Assembly: GCF_003606365.2 (NCBI RefSeq)
Contig: NZ_CP031933.2
Coordinates: 1,302,001 to 1,366,000, forward strand
Direction: 5' to 3'
Length of the DNA: 64,000 bases
DNA from: Companilactobacillus zhachilii
GTDB taxonomy: Bacteria > Bacillota > Bacilli > Lactobacillales > Lactobacillaceae
Below, piece after piece: positions 42,440 through 51,334 of the stretch. Position 1 is the stretch's first letter. Each line of letters begins with the position of its first letter. The translations under genes and the position numbers were made by a program. The notes below the pieces were generated by a model. The model was given only the letters and a program-made list of their open reading frames with translations, was not told the DNA's origin and did not search any database.

Positions 42440-43289
42440 AAATTGTGCTTTGTGGCGCTGTAAGATCTCGTAAAACATCTTCAATATTTCCTGAAAATTC
42501 AATAGTTTGCTTTTTAATTGAATCTGGAATAACGATGTGGTCACGATTGATGATAATATAATTGGCTTGTGGAGCTAATGCCAGCATGTCGAATATTGGT
42601 TTGCGCAAATTAGGATGATTTTGTCCAACGCCCAATTCTAAAACAGTTAAAGGGTTATGCATAGAAATTGTTGAATTTAGAAAGGCCGAAAACTTCTCTT
42701 GACTTTGAACGGGTTTAAGATATTTTGCATTGAATGGTAGATGAGGCAATAGTATATTTCCGCAAGTTTCACACTTAGGTAATGAGTCAAAGGTAAGCTG
42801 ATTTTCTTTGTCAGCAGCGAGGATTTTTTCAGCAATTGGTAGTGACTTAATTTCTTGTCTATTATCATGTGAACCAAAGCACTGAACCGTTCCCCAATCA
42901 CCTTCGGTAGCTAAAACGGATTCGTCATTGAAACCAGCGAGATTAAAGTGATATTCACCATTAGATGTGGCAATTAAATAATCCTTGTTTTTTAGTAATT
43001 GTTTCAAAGATTGCATTTGTGGACTGATGTGATAATTTCCAACAAAATAATTTATTAAACGAGCCCAGACTTGCCAAGCATCCAAAAGATTATCATACGG
43101 ATATGATAATGCTGAAAGGATAGAATTAAAATGATACTTGGGAATGAGATCGCCTAGGATTTTTTGGAAATCGTCGTTATTTTGGAAAATATTGATACCT
43201 TCACCGATTGAAAAACCATTACTGGCAGTGACTAGAACGTGGGGAGCAGAATTTAAAATTTGTTTGGCTTGATTTAATTTACTTGTCAT
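42438..43289 (-). CDS. Divergent Sir2-like protein (degenerate sirtuin)
   Basis: The 283-residue protein aligns in outline with the sirtuin encoded just upstream but has lost key positions. The NAD-binding GASGLS loop reads TASNGFSIG, TTNxDxxF reads ATSNGEYHF, and the first zinc pair reads QCFGSH instead of QCSNAC, while CETCG is kept. It may be catalytically altered or a binding partner of the other sirtuin. The ATG at 43289 overlaps the end of the upstream gene (ATGACAAGTAA), so the two are coupled. Confidence 0.75.
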   Translation of the reverse strand: MTSKLNQAKQILNSAPHVLVTASNGFSIGEGINIFQNNDDFQKILGDLIPKYHFNSILSALSYPYDNLLDAWQVWARLINYFVGNYHISPQMQSLKQLLKNKDYLIATSNGEYHFNLAGFNDESVLATEGDWGTVQCFGSHDNRQEIKSLPIAEKILAADKENQLTFDSLPKCETCGNILLPHLPFNAKYLKPVQSQEKFSAFLNSTISMHNPLTVLELGVGQNHPNLRKPIFDMLALAPQANYIIINRDHIVIPDSIKKQTIEFSGNIEDVLRDLTAPQSTI

Positions 43290-44259
43290 TTTTAGCCTCA
43301 ACTAACTGGTTTCGGACGTCGTGTAATACTTTAGCAATATCGTTTTGCATGGCTAAACCTTTGTTTTCTAGTTGTTCAGGTAAAAAGGCATTGTCACGAT
43401 TTACGGAAATATAACTAGCGTTTGGTAAATTGTAGCTTAAAGTCCAGAAGGGTTCTTGAATGAACATAGGTGTCATACGTCCAACTCCAAGTTCAATGAA
43501 TAATGTTTTAGCACCTTGATGACTTAAAAGTGCATTGGAAATCTTAGTATATTCTTCTTGGTATTTTTTTCCTTCCAAAAAATTACCATAGCCACGAACC
43601 CATGGGAACGCTTCAGCACCACAGTGTGGACAATGGGGAATTAAGTCAGTCGGTATCTGAGTGTCATCACCCATAGCTTGGATCATTTGGTCGATTGATT
43701 TAGTTGCATCCCAAACATCATCGGTACAAGCGTTAGAACATTGAAAGAAACGGTGGTCTCCCTGAATTTCAGAAACTTTAGTCTCGTCAAATTCTTTTAT
43801 AAATTGTGTATCCTGATTAGTAGTTACAATATCAAAATCTTTATCTTGTAAAATTGTTGCTAGATCCTGATACGGTTGTCTGACTGGGGCATTCAAAGTT
43901 GTATGTAAAAATGTTGCTAAGTATCCCCAGTAAGTTTCACGATTAGGGAAGGGATATTGCATACCAGCGAAAGCACCTTTAAAACCATATTTCTCTGAAA
44001 ACTTTCCGAAATTTTCATAAAATGATGGCGTATCAGTGTAATAGAAATCACCGCCACCAGCAGCTGATAATCCTGATGCACCACCGATTACAACATATTC
44101 TGCATCGTTAAGCATTTTGCTAAATTGATCAATTTGTGTTTCATATTTTTCAGGTTGTTTAGTGCTTAATTTTATGGGCGTCTTTCCTTGCGCATAGGTG
44201 GAATAGTTACTCTGAAAACTTTGTTGTGCTTGTAAAACTAGTTGTTCATAAAAAATCAT
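43279..44259 (-). CDS. Sir2-family NAD-dependent protein, class M (SirTM)-like
   Basis: The 326-residue protein has the sirtuin NAD loop VVIGGASGLSAAGGGDF (57-73) and TTNQDTQFIK. The EIQGDHRFFQCSNAC and CPHCG motifs supply four zinc cysteines, and LFIELGVGRMTPMFI follows. Altered catalytic context (TTNQD, QGDHRFFQC) resembles SirTM sirtuins, known in other Firmicutes to reverse or install ADP-ribosylation on a lipoylated GcvH-like carrier. No macrodomain, GcvH-L or LplA gene adjoins here, so this role is only a suggestion. GGAGG precedes the ATG at 44259. Confidence 0.8.
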   Translation of the reverse strand: MIFYEQLVLQAQQSFQSNYSTYAQGKTPIKLSTKQPEKYETQIDQFSKMLNDAEYVVIGGASGLSAAGGGDFYYTDTPSFYENFGKFSEKYGFKGAFAGMQYPFPNRETYWGYLATFLHTTLNAPVRQPYQDLATILQDKDFDIVTTNQDTQFIKEFDETKVSEIQGDHRFFQCSNACTDDVWDATKSIDQMIQAMGDDTQIPTDLIPHCPHCGAEAFPWVRGYGNFLEGKKYQEEYTKISNALLSHQGAKTLFIELGVGRMTPMFIQEPFWTLSYNLPNASYISVNRDNAFLPEQLENKGLAMQNDIAKVLHDVRNQLVEAKNDK

Positions 44260-44297
44260 GAAGATTTCCTCCAAAAAGTTGTTTATTAATTAAATTC

Positions 44298-44326
44298 TTG
44301 ACACGGTGTAACGAAATTAATAAAGT
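44298..44326 (+). promoter_or_regulatory. Promoter of TetR-type gene
   Basis: TTGACA, a 17-base spacer and TAAAGT lie in the 150-bp divergent region between the sirtuin operon and the TetR gene. Confidence 0.6.
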
Positions 44327-44406
44327 TTATTTTAACTAATGGGGAATCAAAGTTAAGAACAGTTATTACGAATTTGTATTTTTTTAAACATAACTGGGAA
44401 AGTGTA

Positions 44407-44979
44407 ATGGAGTTTAAAATGACAAATATAAACAGAAAAATTGATCGTAGAACCTTGTACACCGTACAAATAGTGAAGGATTCATTTTTGAAATTAGTTG
44501 AAGAGAATGGATATTCAAAAATAACTGTAGCAAAGTTATGTCGAAGGTCCGATATTACACGAACGACCTTTTACTTGCATTTTGATAATATAACCGCAGT
44601 GTTAAATGCGGTATTAGATGATGCACTTGATTTTCAGTTAGTTTCTGAAAATGGACCATTTAACGATGAGTCATTTATTCCAGCATGTCAAAGAGTGGCT
44701 AAGTCTGGTAAATATCAGGCTTTGTTCATGGACTCTAATTTGACCGAATATATTATCGGCCGAATTTATTCACATGAAAAGGACAGAATGATTCCAGATA
44801 TTATGAAGAAGACTAATCTCAATCAAAAAGATGCTGATTTGATGTTTCAATACACTTTGCGTGGTTCATTTTACGTAAATTATCAACATCATTGGCAAAG
44901 AACAGCCGACTGGAAACACGATGTAAAATTAATGAATTATTTTGTGGAAAGTGGTTATAAAGCCTTTCATGAACGTTAA
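44407..44979 (+). CDS. TetR/AcrR-family regulator
   Basis: The protein has about 190 residues with an N-terminal TetR helix-turn-helix: VKDSFLKLVEENGYSKITVAKLCRRSDITRTTFYLHFDN. The C-terminal effector part contains LRGSFYVNYQHHWQR and resembles the TetR_C_8 group. It is divergent from the sirtuin pair and could repress it. GGGAAAG lies before the ATG at 44407, and an ATG four codons on is an alternative start. Confidence 0.85.
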   Translation: MEFKMTNINRKIDRRTLYTVQIVKDSFLKLVEENGYSKITVAKLCRRSDITRTTFYLHFDNITAVLNAVLDDALDFQLVSENGPFNDESFIPACQRVAKSGKYQALFMDSNLTEYIIGRIYSHEKDRMIPDIMKKTNLNQKDADLMFQYTLRGSFYVNYQHHWQRTADWKHDVKLMNYFVESGYKAFHER

Positions 44980-45064
44980 ATCTATGGACTTTGGCCCACT
45001 AGGAATCACTAGTCATTGATAGCAAAATAATATTTTAAATATTGATTCAAAAACAAACAATGGA

Positions 45065-45241
45065 CTAGCCGGAAAGAGCAAGAAATTTAGGTCGCTGTGC
45101 AGGTGGCGTTAGCACTTTAGTGCTTACACCACGGAACGAATTTTGAAATTCGCGTACTTTGCGAAGTTCAAAATCGAGTCTTGAGACCTTGGCTCAAGAC
45201 GGTCCCCATAGCGACCTGAATTTCTTGCTCTTGGAGGTGGC
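45065..45241 (-). repeat. B-type structured repeat, copy B3
   Basis: Outer arms AAGAGCAAGAAATTTAGGTC and GACCTGAATTTCTTGCTCTT are complementary apart from one base. P2 arms GTCTTGAG/CTCAAGAC and P4 arms GCACT/AGTGC are perfect. It ends 19 bp before the -35 box of the riboflavin operon promoter. The gap 44980-45563 also holds the FMN riboswitch. Confidence 0.88.
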
Positions 45242-45259
45242 ATATTTAAATAACTCGCA

Positions 45260-45288
45260 TTGCAATTATATTTTTACTGTGATAATAT
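45260..45288 (+). promoter_or_regulatory. Promoter of riboflavin operon
   Basis: TTGCAA, a 17-base spacer and TAATAT lie 25 bp upstream of the FMN riboswitch. Confidence 0.65.
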
Positions 45289-45312
45289 CGCTTTTGAAAA
45301 CTGAATAATGAT

Positions 45313-45437
45313 TTCTTCGGGGCAGGGTGTAATTCCCGACCGACGGTAACAACTAAATGTTGAAGTCCGTGACCCGCGTTTTGCGGTGGATCCAGTGTGA
45401 GTCTGGAACCGACAGTATAGTCTGGATGGGAGAAGAA
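45313..45437 (+). promoter_or_regulatory. FMN riboswitch (RFN element)
   Basis: The conserved RFN blocks are visible in order: TTCGGGGCAGGGTGTAATTC, CCGACCGACGGTAACA, GTCCGTGACCCGCG, GGTGGATCCAGTGTGAGTCT, GGAACCGACAGTATAGTCTG and GATGGGAGAAG. FMN binding should favour the downstream terminator at 45517-45548 and switch off the rib operon. Confidence 0.97.
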
Positions 45438-45516
45438 AAATAAGATTTTTTCGTACTCAGTACGTTTATTTAAGATTGTCTTCGAAAGAAGTCTTATTTG
45501 GCTTAATAAAAATAAT

Positions 45517-45548
45517 GGGGCCCCGCATTTTTGCGGGACCTTTTTTTT
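45517..45548 (+). terminator. Riboswitch-controlled terminator
   Basis: GGGCCCCGC, an ATTTTT loop, GCGGGACC and a T8 run form a strong intrinsic terminator between riboswitch and ribD. This arrangement implies transcriptional attenuation. Confidence 0.9.
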
Positions 45549-45563
45549 GTGGGGTGAATAAGA

Positions 45564-46610
45564 TTGACAGATCAGCAGTATTTAGAAATAGCAATAAACC
45601 AAGCAAAAAAAGGATTGGGTCAGACTTGGCAAAATCCTTTAGTTGGTGCAGTTATTGTTAAAAATGGTCAGATTTTAGCGAAAGGTTATCACCATCGTTT
45701 TGGTGAGAATCATGCTGAAATTGATGCCATTAGTCATTTAAAAAATGAGAAAGAGGCCGCTGGAGCGACAATTTATGTGACCTTAGAACCTTGTAGCCAT
45801 CAAGGAAAGACACCACCATGCGTCAATAAAATAATTGAACTGGGATTTAAGCGCGTAGTTATTGGTCAAATTGATCCTAATCCACTGGTTGCGGGAAAAA
45901 GTGTTGAACGTCTGAAACAGCATAATATTCAAGTAACCAATTTGGATAATAGTGAATCACTGAACCCAGCTTATAATTTTTATTTTCAAAATCAGCGGCC
46001 ACTCATTACTTTGAAGTATGCCATGTCATTGGATGGAAAAATCAATCAAAAAGATGGTTACCGCACTATGTTAACTGGCAAGGATACCTTTCAAGATACT
46101 CAAAAATTACGACAGATGAACCAAGCTATCTTGATTGGCGAAAACACTTTGAAAGTTGATGATCCTAAATTAACAATACGGTCGAATCCAGCATTTCCAC
46201 CTTTTAGGATTGTATTGATTCATAATGCTCAAAAATTAGATTTACAACAAGCCATTTTTCAGACAAAGGGTCCCATCTATATTTTGACTAATCACAAAAA
46301 TGAACAAGTTTTACCAGAAAACATTCACGTTTTAGTTGATGAAGTTTGGACGCCACGAAAAATTATTGATTTTTTGACCCAACAAGGAATTCAATCTTTG
46401 CTGATTGAAGGCGGCAGTCATATTCATGCCGACTTTGTTAAAAGTAATTTAGTCGATAATTTAATTGTCTATATTGCGCCGAAGTTGATTGGGGGAACTG
46501 GGTTACCAAGTGTTTGGGGACCAGGAATTTCCGAGATGATGAATTTCAAGTTCAAACAAATTACTCAATTAGGATCAGATATCAAAATTTCTGCAAAGAG
46601 GGTGTATTGA
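45564..46610 (+). CDS. ribD: Bifunctional riboflavin deaminase/reductase RibD
   Basis: The 348-residue protein has an N-terminal zinc deaminase domain (GENHAEIDAI with catalytic HAE, and LEPCSHQGKTPPC with two zinc cysteines). The C-terminal reductase domain has TLKYAMSLDGKI and LLIEGGSHIHADF. It performs the second and third steps of riboflavin synthesis. The TTG at 45564 after GGGGTGAATAAGA is used as start. The stop codon shares its A with the ATG of ribE. Confidence 0.95.
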   Translation: MTDQQYLEIAINQAKKGLGQTWQNPLVGAVIVKNGQILAKGYHHRFGENHAEIDAISHLKNEKEAAGATIYVTLEPCSHQGKTPPCVNKIIELGFKRVVIGQIDPNPLVAGKSVERLKQHNIQVTNLDNSESLNPAYNFYFQNQRPLITLKYAMSLDGKINQKDGYRTMLTGKDTFQDTQKLRQMNQAILIGENTLKVDDPKLTIRSNPAFPPFRIVLIHNAQKLDLQQAIFQTKGPIYILTNHKNEQVLPENIHVLVDEVWTPRKIIDFLTQQGIQSLLIEGGSHIHADFVKSNLVDNLIVYIAPKLIGGTGLPSVWGPGISEMMNFKFKQITQLGSDIKISAKRVY

Positions 46611-47215
46611 TGTTTACAGGAATCGTCAAAGGACAAGGAAAAATCGTGCAACTGCAAGATAATCATGGAACTGAACAAATTAGGATTGCATCATCATTGA
46701 TTGACCCTGAGAATTTTGCAATTGGTGAAAGTATTTCGATCAACGGAGTATGTTTAACGATTACTAAATTTCAAAATAACGACTTCTGGGTTGATGCCAT
46801 GCCAGAAACTTTAAAGAGAACTACTTTCGATGAGCTGCAATTGAACAGTCTAGTTAACTTGGAACCGGCTCTACAAGTGACGGAACGCTTGAACGGCCAT
46901 TTTCTCTTAGGACACGTTGATACGACAGCTGTAGTAACTAAAATTGAAGAACAGTCGAGTTCTAAGGTATTTACTTTAAAAATAGATTCTAGCCAAATGC
47001 CATTTATTGTCGAAAAAGGTTCTATTGGAATAGACGGTGTCAGCTTAACGGTTGTTGCTGTTGGATCAGACTGGTTTCAAGTAGCCTTGATTCCTTACAC
47101 GTTAAAAGAAACAATCTTAGGACAATTGAAATCCGGAGAAAAAGTAAACATTGAGACTGATATCTTAGGTAAATATGTCGTGAAAATGAATAATGAGGTA
47201 GTTGACTATGAGTAA
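46610..47215 (+). CDS. ribE: Riboflavin synthase alpha subunit
   Basis: The 201-residue protein has the two lumazine-binding repeats, beginning MFTGIVKGQGKIV and later GHFLLGHVDTTAVV, with SISINGVCLT and GSIGIDGVSLTV as paired motifs. It dismutates two dimethyl-ribityllumazine molecules into riboflavin. The ATG overlaps the ribD stop (TGATG), and its own stop overlaps the ribBA start by 8 bp. Confidence 0.95.
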   Translation: MFTGIVKGQGKIVQLQDNHGTEQIRIASSLIDPENFAIGESISINGVCLTITKFQNNDFWVDAMPETLKRTTFDELQLNSLVNLEPALQVTERLNGHFLLGHVDTTAVVTKIEEQSSSKVFTLKIDSSQMPFIVEKGSIGIDGVSLTVVAVGSDWFQVALIPYTLKETILGQLKSGEKVNIETDILGKYVVKMNNEVVDYE

Positions 47216-48422
47216 AGATGAGTATATTCAAAGAGTTGGATCAGCAATCAAAGCTTTAAAACAAGGACAATTAGTAGTTGTCGCTGATGCCGTTGATCGC
47301 GAAGGTGAAGGAGATATGGTTGGGTTGGCTGACTTTGCGACGCCTTATACAGTTAACCAAATGATCAGTCAGGCCAAAGGATTGTTGTGTGTTCCGATGA
47401 GTCAACAAGTGGCACAAAGATTGTCTCTGGAACCAATGATTTCCCACGGGACAGATGCTTTTGGAACAGCTTTCACAGTTAGTTTGGATGCTAAAACAAC
47501 TACGACAGGCATCTCAGCTTATGACCGTGCCGATACGATCAAGACTCTAGCTGATCCGACAAGTAATTGGGACAGATTTTATCATCCAGGGCATATTTTT
47601 CCACTCATTGCGAAAGATGGTGGGGTCAAAACTCGTGGCGGACACACTGAAGCAGCGGTTGATTTGGCCAAACTTGCTGAAGTTACACCAGTGGCCTATA
47701 TTTGTGAGATTGTTAAAGAAGATGGTCACATGGCTAGAACAAAAGATTTACAATTATTTGCCAAACAAAATAAGCTCAATTTTTTGACTATTAACGATAT
47801 TTTAAAGTATCGAGAGTTTCAGGAAAATGCACAGATTAAACCTTACGCGACCGTTGACTTGCCAACAGCTTATGGGCATTTTCAGTTACAAGCATTTGGA
47901 GATGGAGAAAAAGAACCAAACTTATTGATCTCTAAAGGTGATATTACCGGTAAGGAGCCGTTATTAGTGCGCGTTCACAGTGAATGTCTGACGGGTGATG
48001 TTCTTGGTTCACTTCGTTGTGATTGTGGTCCGCAATTGCGGGAATCGTTACGGAGAATTGAACAAGCTGGCCGCGGTGCGGTGATTTATTTACGACAAGA
48101 AGGTCGTGGAATTGGTTTAACTAATAAATTGCGCGCCTATCATTTACAAGATACAGGGCTGGATACAGTTGAAGCAAATCAGGCACTTGGCTTGCCGGCA
48201 GATGCTCGCCACTATGATCTTGCTGCTGAAATCCTTAAATCTAAAGGTATTAAACAAATAGAATTAATGACGAATAATCCTGATAAGGTCAAGCAACTGC
48301 AAGAATCAGGAATCGAAGTTGTTCAAAGGATTCCCTTAGAAGTGGGCTTAACAAAGGAAAATCAAGATTATTTAAAAACAAAAAAAGAGAAATTTCATCA
48401 TATATTGAGTGAGGTAAAGTAA
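47208..48422 (+). CDS. ribBA: Bifunctional DHBP synthase / GTP cyclohydrolase II
   Basis: The 404-residue protein carries an N-terminal DHBP synthase domain (VADAVDREGEGDMVGLADFA; GHIFPLIAKDGGVKTRGGHTEA). The C-terminal GTP cyclohydrolase II domain has VRVHSECLTGDVLGSLRCDC and REGRGIGLTNKLRAY. Both domains look complete, giving both entry branches of the pathway. The ATG at 47208 lies inside the ribE stop region, so it is translationally coupled. Confidence 0.95.
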   Translation: MSKDEYIQRVGSAIKALKQGQLVVVADAVDREGEGDMVGLADFATPYTVNQMISQAKGLLCVPMSQQVAQRLSLEPMISHGTDAFGTAFTVSLDAKTTTTGISAYDRADTIKTLADPTSNWDRFYHPGHIFPLIAKDGGVKTRGGHTEAAVDLAKLAEVTPVAYICEIVKEDGHMARTKDLQLFAKQNKLNFLTINDILKYREFQENAQIKPYATVDLPTAYGHFQLQAFGDGEKEPNLLISKGDITGKEPLLVRVHSECLTGDVLGSLRCDCGPQLRESLRRIEQAGRGAVIYLRQEGRGIGLTNKLRAYHLQDTGLDTVEANQALGLPADARHYDLAAEILKSKGIKQIELMTNNPDKVKQLQESGIEVVQRIPLEVGLTKENQDYLKTKKEKFHHILSEVK

Positions 48423-48423
48423 A

Positions 48424-48897
48424 ATGAAGGAAATTACTACTAAGCAAATTAATGGTTCTAAGAAAATCGGTATTGTGGTCGCAGATTTTAACAGTATCGT
48501 TACTAGCGCATTATTGCATGGTGCAGTTCAAAAGCTTCAAGAAAGTGCGGTTACTTCTGAGCAAATTATAGTTGTCCATGTACCTGGTGCCTTGGAATTA
48601 GCTCGGGTCGTCAATAAATTATCAAAGAGTGGCTTAGTCGACGGGATAATTGCATTAGGTGCGGTTATCAAAGGTGAGACGAATCATTATGACTATGTCT
48701 GCAAAGAAACTGCAGCCGGATTGAGTCAAGTGTCCTTGCATGGTGCGGTTCCCGTTATGTTTGGCGTTTTGACCACTGAATCCTTAGCTCAGGCAATTGA
48801 TCGTGCTGGAGGTAAATCAGGTAATAAAGGAACCGAGTGCGCTGCAGGAATTGTGCAGATGCTTAGTGTTGAAGCTCAAATAGATGAGCTGGCCTAA
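48424..48897 (+). CDS. ribH: Lumazine synthase
   Basis: The 157-residue protein has GIVVADFNSIVTSALLHGAV, VHVPGALELARVV and LGAVIKGETNHYDYVC, the substrate-binding motifs of 6,7-dimethyl-8-ribityllumazine synthase. It starts one base after the ribBA stop and completes the four-gene operon, followed by a strong terminator. The host is therefore a likely riboflavin prototroph. Confidence 0.95.
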   Translation: MKEITTKQINGSKKIGIVVADFNSIVTSALLHGAVQKLQESAVTSEQIIVVHVPGALELARVVNKLSKSGLVDGIIALGAVIKGETNHYDYVCKETAAGLSQVSLHGAVPVMFGVLTTESLAQAIDRAGGKSGNKGTECAAGIVQMLSVEAQIDELA

Positions 48898-48933
48898 GGT
48901 AATATTCGATAGAGTGAAGTAATTTGATGATGC

Positions 48934-48980
48934 CAAAAGACACCTTTGAGAAATCAAATGATTTTTCGAAGGTGTCTTTT
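48934..48980. terminator. Bidirectional terminator
   Basis: Arms AAAAGACACCTTTGAGAAAT and ATTTTTCGAAGGTGTCTTTT between ribH and the convergent YxeA-like gene. Confidence 0.85.
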
Positions 48981-48989
48981 AGTTTGGGG

Positions 48990-49376
48990 TTATTCGGTTT
49001 GTAGTTTGTTGTACACATTAGTTGGCATGTCATTTTTGAAAACTTCTTTATAAGTGATGACGTAAGCACCCTTAGCAGTAACTTCTAGGAAGTGTCCTTG
49101 TTTAAGTTTGCCCATACCAGTGAATTTAATGGGATGTTCATTACCATCTTTGTCGTAACTAGTCAGGGTATAGTTGTAATTTCCATAGCCGTCTTCATCT
49201 TTTCCCTTGGCATTGTCAATTTTAACAAAACGTGGTTCCTCTTTAACTAGGAAATTGAATTGTCCCATTAATTGGGCAAAATCATCTGTCCGATCCTTTG
49301 TATAAACACAAGCACCAACGTAAACTAATCCGATAATAGAAATTGTTAAAAATAGTGATTTCAATAATTTTCTCAT
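48990..49376 (-). CDS. YxeA-family protein (DUF1093), exported
   Basis: The 128-residue protein has an N-terminal signal or anchor helix (KSLFLTISIIGLVYVGACVY). A small OB-like domain follows with YGNYNYTLTSYDKDGNEHPI, FTGMGKLKQGHFLEV and a closing YKEVFKNDMPTNVYNKL. These fit the YxeA family, of unknown function and often linked to cell-envelope stress genes. AGGAGG lies upstream. Confidence 0.85.
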   Translation of the reverse strand: MRKLLKSLFLTISIIGLVYVGACVYTKDRTDDFAQLMGQFNFLVKEEPRFVKIDNAKGKDEDGYGNYNYTLTSYDKDGNEHPIKFTGMGKLKQGHFLEVTAKGAYVITYKEVFKNDMPTNVYNKLQTE

Positions 49377-49466
49377 AAGTGAATTTTCCTCCTATGACTA
49401 GGTTATTAGAATTTACTATTTTTTTACATTTGATTTACTTACGAATTGCTTACAAATATGTAAGGA

Positions 49467-49811
49467 AACTCGTGGTGCTAGTTAAATATGCCGCCTCCAA
49501 GAGCAAGAGATTCTGGTCGCTATGGGGACCGATTCGAGCCAAAGAGCGGTCTCGAATCTCGCTTTTGAACCTCGCAAAAACCGCGAGTTTCAAAAGTCGT
49601 CCCGTGGTGTAAAGGATAAATCCCTAACGCCACCTGCACAGCGACCAGAATCTCTTGCTCTTTCCGGCTAGGTTATTCGTTGTTTCTAAATCAATAGTGA
49701 GTAATTTTCAATATTATTATGTTACTGGTAATTAAAGTCATAGGATAAGGGGGGATATTTGGATTTTAAAATTAATTTTAAATATAGTTAAAAATCAACT
49801 AGTACTACACG
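49467..49811 (+). repeat. B-type element copy B4, flanked by 10-bp direct repeat
   Basis: The core (49490-49671) has outer arms AAGAGCAAGAGATTCTGGTC and GACCAGAATCTCTTGCTCTT. P2 is GATTCGAG/CTCGAATC. The full element extends from CGTGGTGCTAGTT on the left to CTAGTACTACACG on the right, an imperfect terminal inverted repeat. TATGTAAGGA occurs at 49457-49466 and again at 49812-49821, consistent with a target-site duplication. The right arm is homologous over about 130 bp to that of B6. Confidence 0.85.
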
Positions 49812-49837
49812 TATGTAAGGATATATTATTGCAAAAA

Positions 49838-49898
49838 AGTTTGGGACAAAACATAGCTTTTTCCACCCAAAGCAAATTGCGTTAGCAATCCTAAATCG
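49838..49898 (+). repeat. Half copy of C-type repeat
   Basis: ACAAAACATAGCTTTTTCC and a GTTAGCAATCC arm belong to the C family. The second arm is missing, replaced by an A-type terminus. Confidence 0.6.
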
Positions 49899-50015
49899 TG
49901 TTCTTTCCCAAGTTTGGTTATAGAATCGAAAATAAAAAAGGCTAGGTATTTTTCTTGGTATAAATCAGAAAAATGTCTAGTCTTTGATTATGTTCAATTT
50001 AAAATAATATATCAC
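49899..50015 (-). repeat. A-type element remnant (hairpin module only)
   Basis: TGTTCTTTCCCAAGTTTGG matches an A terminus, followed by the AAAAAGGCTAG...CTAGTCTTT hairpin module. The structured core is absent, and homology ends at the stop codon of the peptidase gene. It may serve as that gene's terminator. Confidence 0.65.
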
Positions 50016-51236
50016 TTATCCAAAATACTTAGTAGCAATGGTTTTATAAATATCAATGTACTTCAAGTAGTCATCTTCAAAGACAAATTCATTGATTTGG
50101 TGGGCTGATTCATTACCGGGACCGGCAACAACCACATCTAAGTTTTGATTAGCTTGAATAAATTGTGAGGCATCTGTACCACCAGGGGCACCAACGGTTA
50201 AAATATTTACTCCAAGGACATCTTTATAACTATCACGAACAAGTTTCATGAACTTGGAATCAATATCAGTCTTAACAGGCCAGTTGCTGCTTGAAAGTTT
50301 GAATTCTAAGTTCATTCTTGGATCGGCTTGGTTCATCTTATCAATGATATCTTTTAACTCAGTGATGATTTTATCGTTGTTATATTCTGGAATGGTTCTG
50401 ATTTTAACAGTCATTTCAGCATAATCAGGGATGGTATTTTCTTGTTTACCACCGTTCATAATTGTTACGGATGGCTTAGTAGTACCAAGGACATCATCGT
50501 CAGTTTTAATTAGCTCTTGGAAATAAGCGGCTTGTTTGTTGTAGTATGCAACTAAGTTGTCCAAAGCATTGATACCAACTTCAGGCATTGAACTATGAGC
50601 AGCACGACCGTGAGAAATGACTTTGTAAGTTACAGAACCTTTGTGTGCGCAAAAGGCGGCAATACGTGATTCTGGTTTTTGACCGTTGGTTTCGATCAGA
50701 CCAGCACCAATTAATTTTTCCATTGCTAGACGAGATGATGAATTACTTGGTTCACCAACAACTAAAGCATCAACATCGTCTACGTAACCTTCTTTAGCAA
50801 GCTTGGCCGATCCGAGTTCTCCAATTTCTTCACCGACGGTAGCGATGAACTTGATATTACCTTTGAAGTTATCATCTTCGTTTAATTCAATTAAGGCAAT
50901 AGCAAGTCCAGCTAAACCGCCTTTCATATCAGATGTACCACGTCCAAAGATTTTGCCATCAATATGCTTAGGGTTGAAAGGACCATAATTCCACTTATCA
51001 TTGTCAACAGTAGGGACAACATCCTCATGTCCGGTAAATCCCAGAAAGTTTCCGTTACCCTTTTTAATAGAAGCAATTAAATTGTAGCGGTTATCGTCAT
51101 ATTTATTTAATTCAGTGGCGATGCCATTTTGTTCAAATAACTTTTTTAGATAATTAGCGACAATTTCCTCATTTCCATTAACTGTCTCTAACTTGATCAA
51201 ATCATCCAAAACACTTAGTCTTTGTGCTTTATCCAT
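50016..51236 (-). CDS. M20-family peptidase/deacylase (ArgE/DapE-like)
   Basis: The 406-residue metallo-enzyme has FTGHEDVVPTVD (first metal His and Asp), GRGTSDMKGGLAG (bridging Asp), TVGEEIGELGS (catalytic Glu pair) and GGTDASQF. A dimerisation domain containing CAHKGSVTYKV and GRAAHSSMPE lies in the middle. Members remove acyl or aminoacyl groups, such as succinyl-diaminopimelate or acetyl-amino-acid deacylation; the substrate is not certain. TGGAGGG lies upstream of the ATG. Confidence 0.88.
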   Translation of the reverse strand: MDKAQRLSVLDDLIKLETVNGNEEIVANYLKKLFEQNGIATELNKYDDNRYNLIASIKKGNGNFLGFTGHEDVVPTVDNDKWNYGPFNPKHIDGKIFGRGTSDMKGGLAGLAIALIELNEDDNFKGNIKFIATVGEEIGELGSAKLAKEGYVDDVDALVVGEPSNSSSRLAMEKLIGAGLIETNGQKPESRIAAFCAHKGSVTYKVISHGRAAHSSMPEVGINALDNLVAYYNKQAAYFQELIKTDDDVLGTTKPSVTIMNGGKQENTIPDYAEMTVKIRTIPEYNNDKIITELKDIIDKMNQADPRMNLEFKLSSSNWPVKTDIDSKFMKLVRDSYKDVLGVNILTVGAPGGTDASQFIQANQNLDVVVAGPGNESAHQINEFVFEDDYLKYIDIYKTIATKYFG

Positions 51237-51334
51237 TTTAAGCCCTCCAAGATAATGTATAATATTAGTAATAAACGTATCAACTTATATTTTAGTATTT
51301 TTTGCTTAAAATTAATAATAAAAGGACGTGCAAA

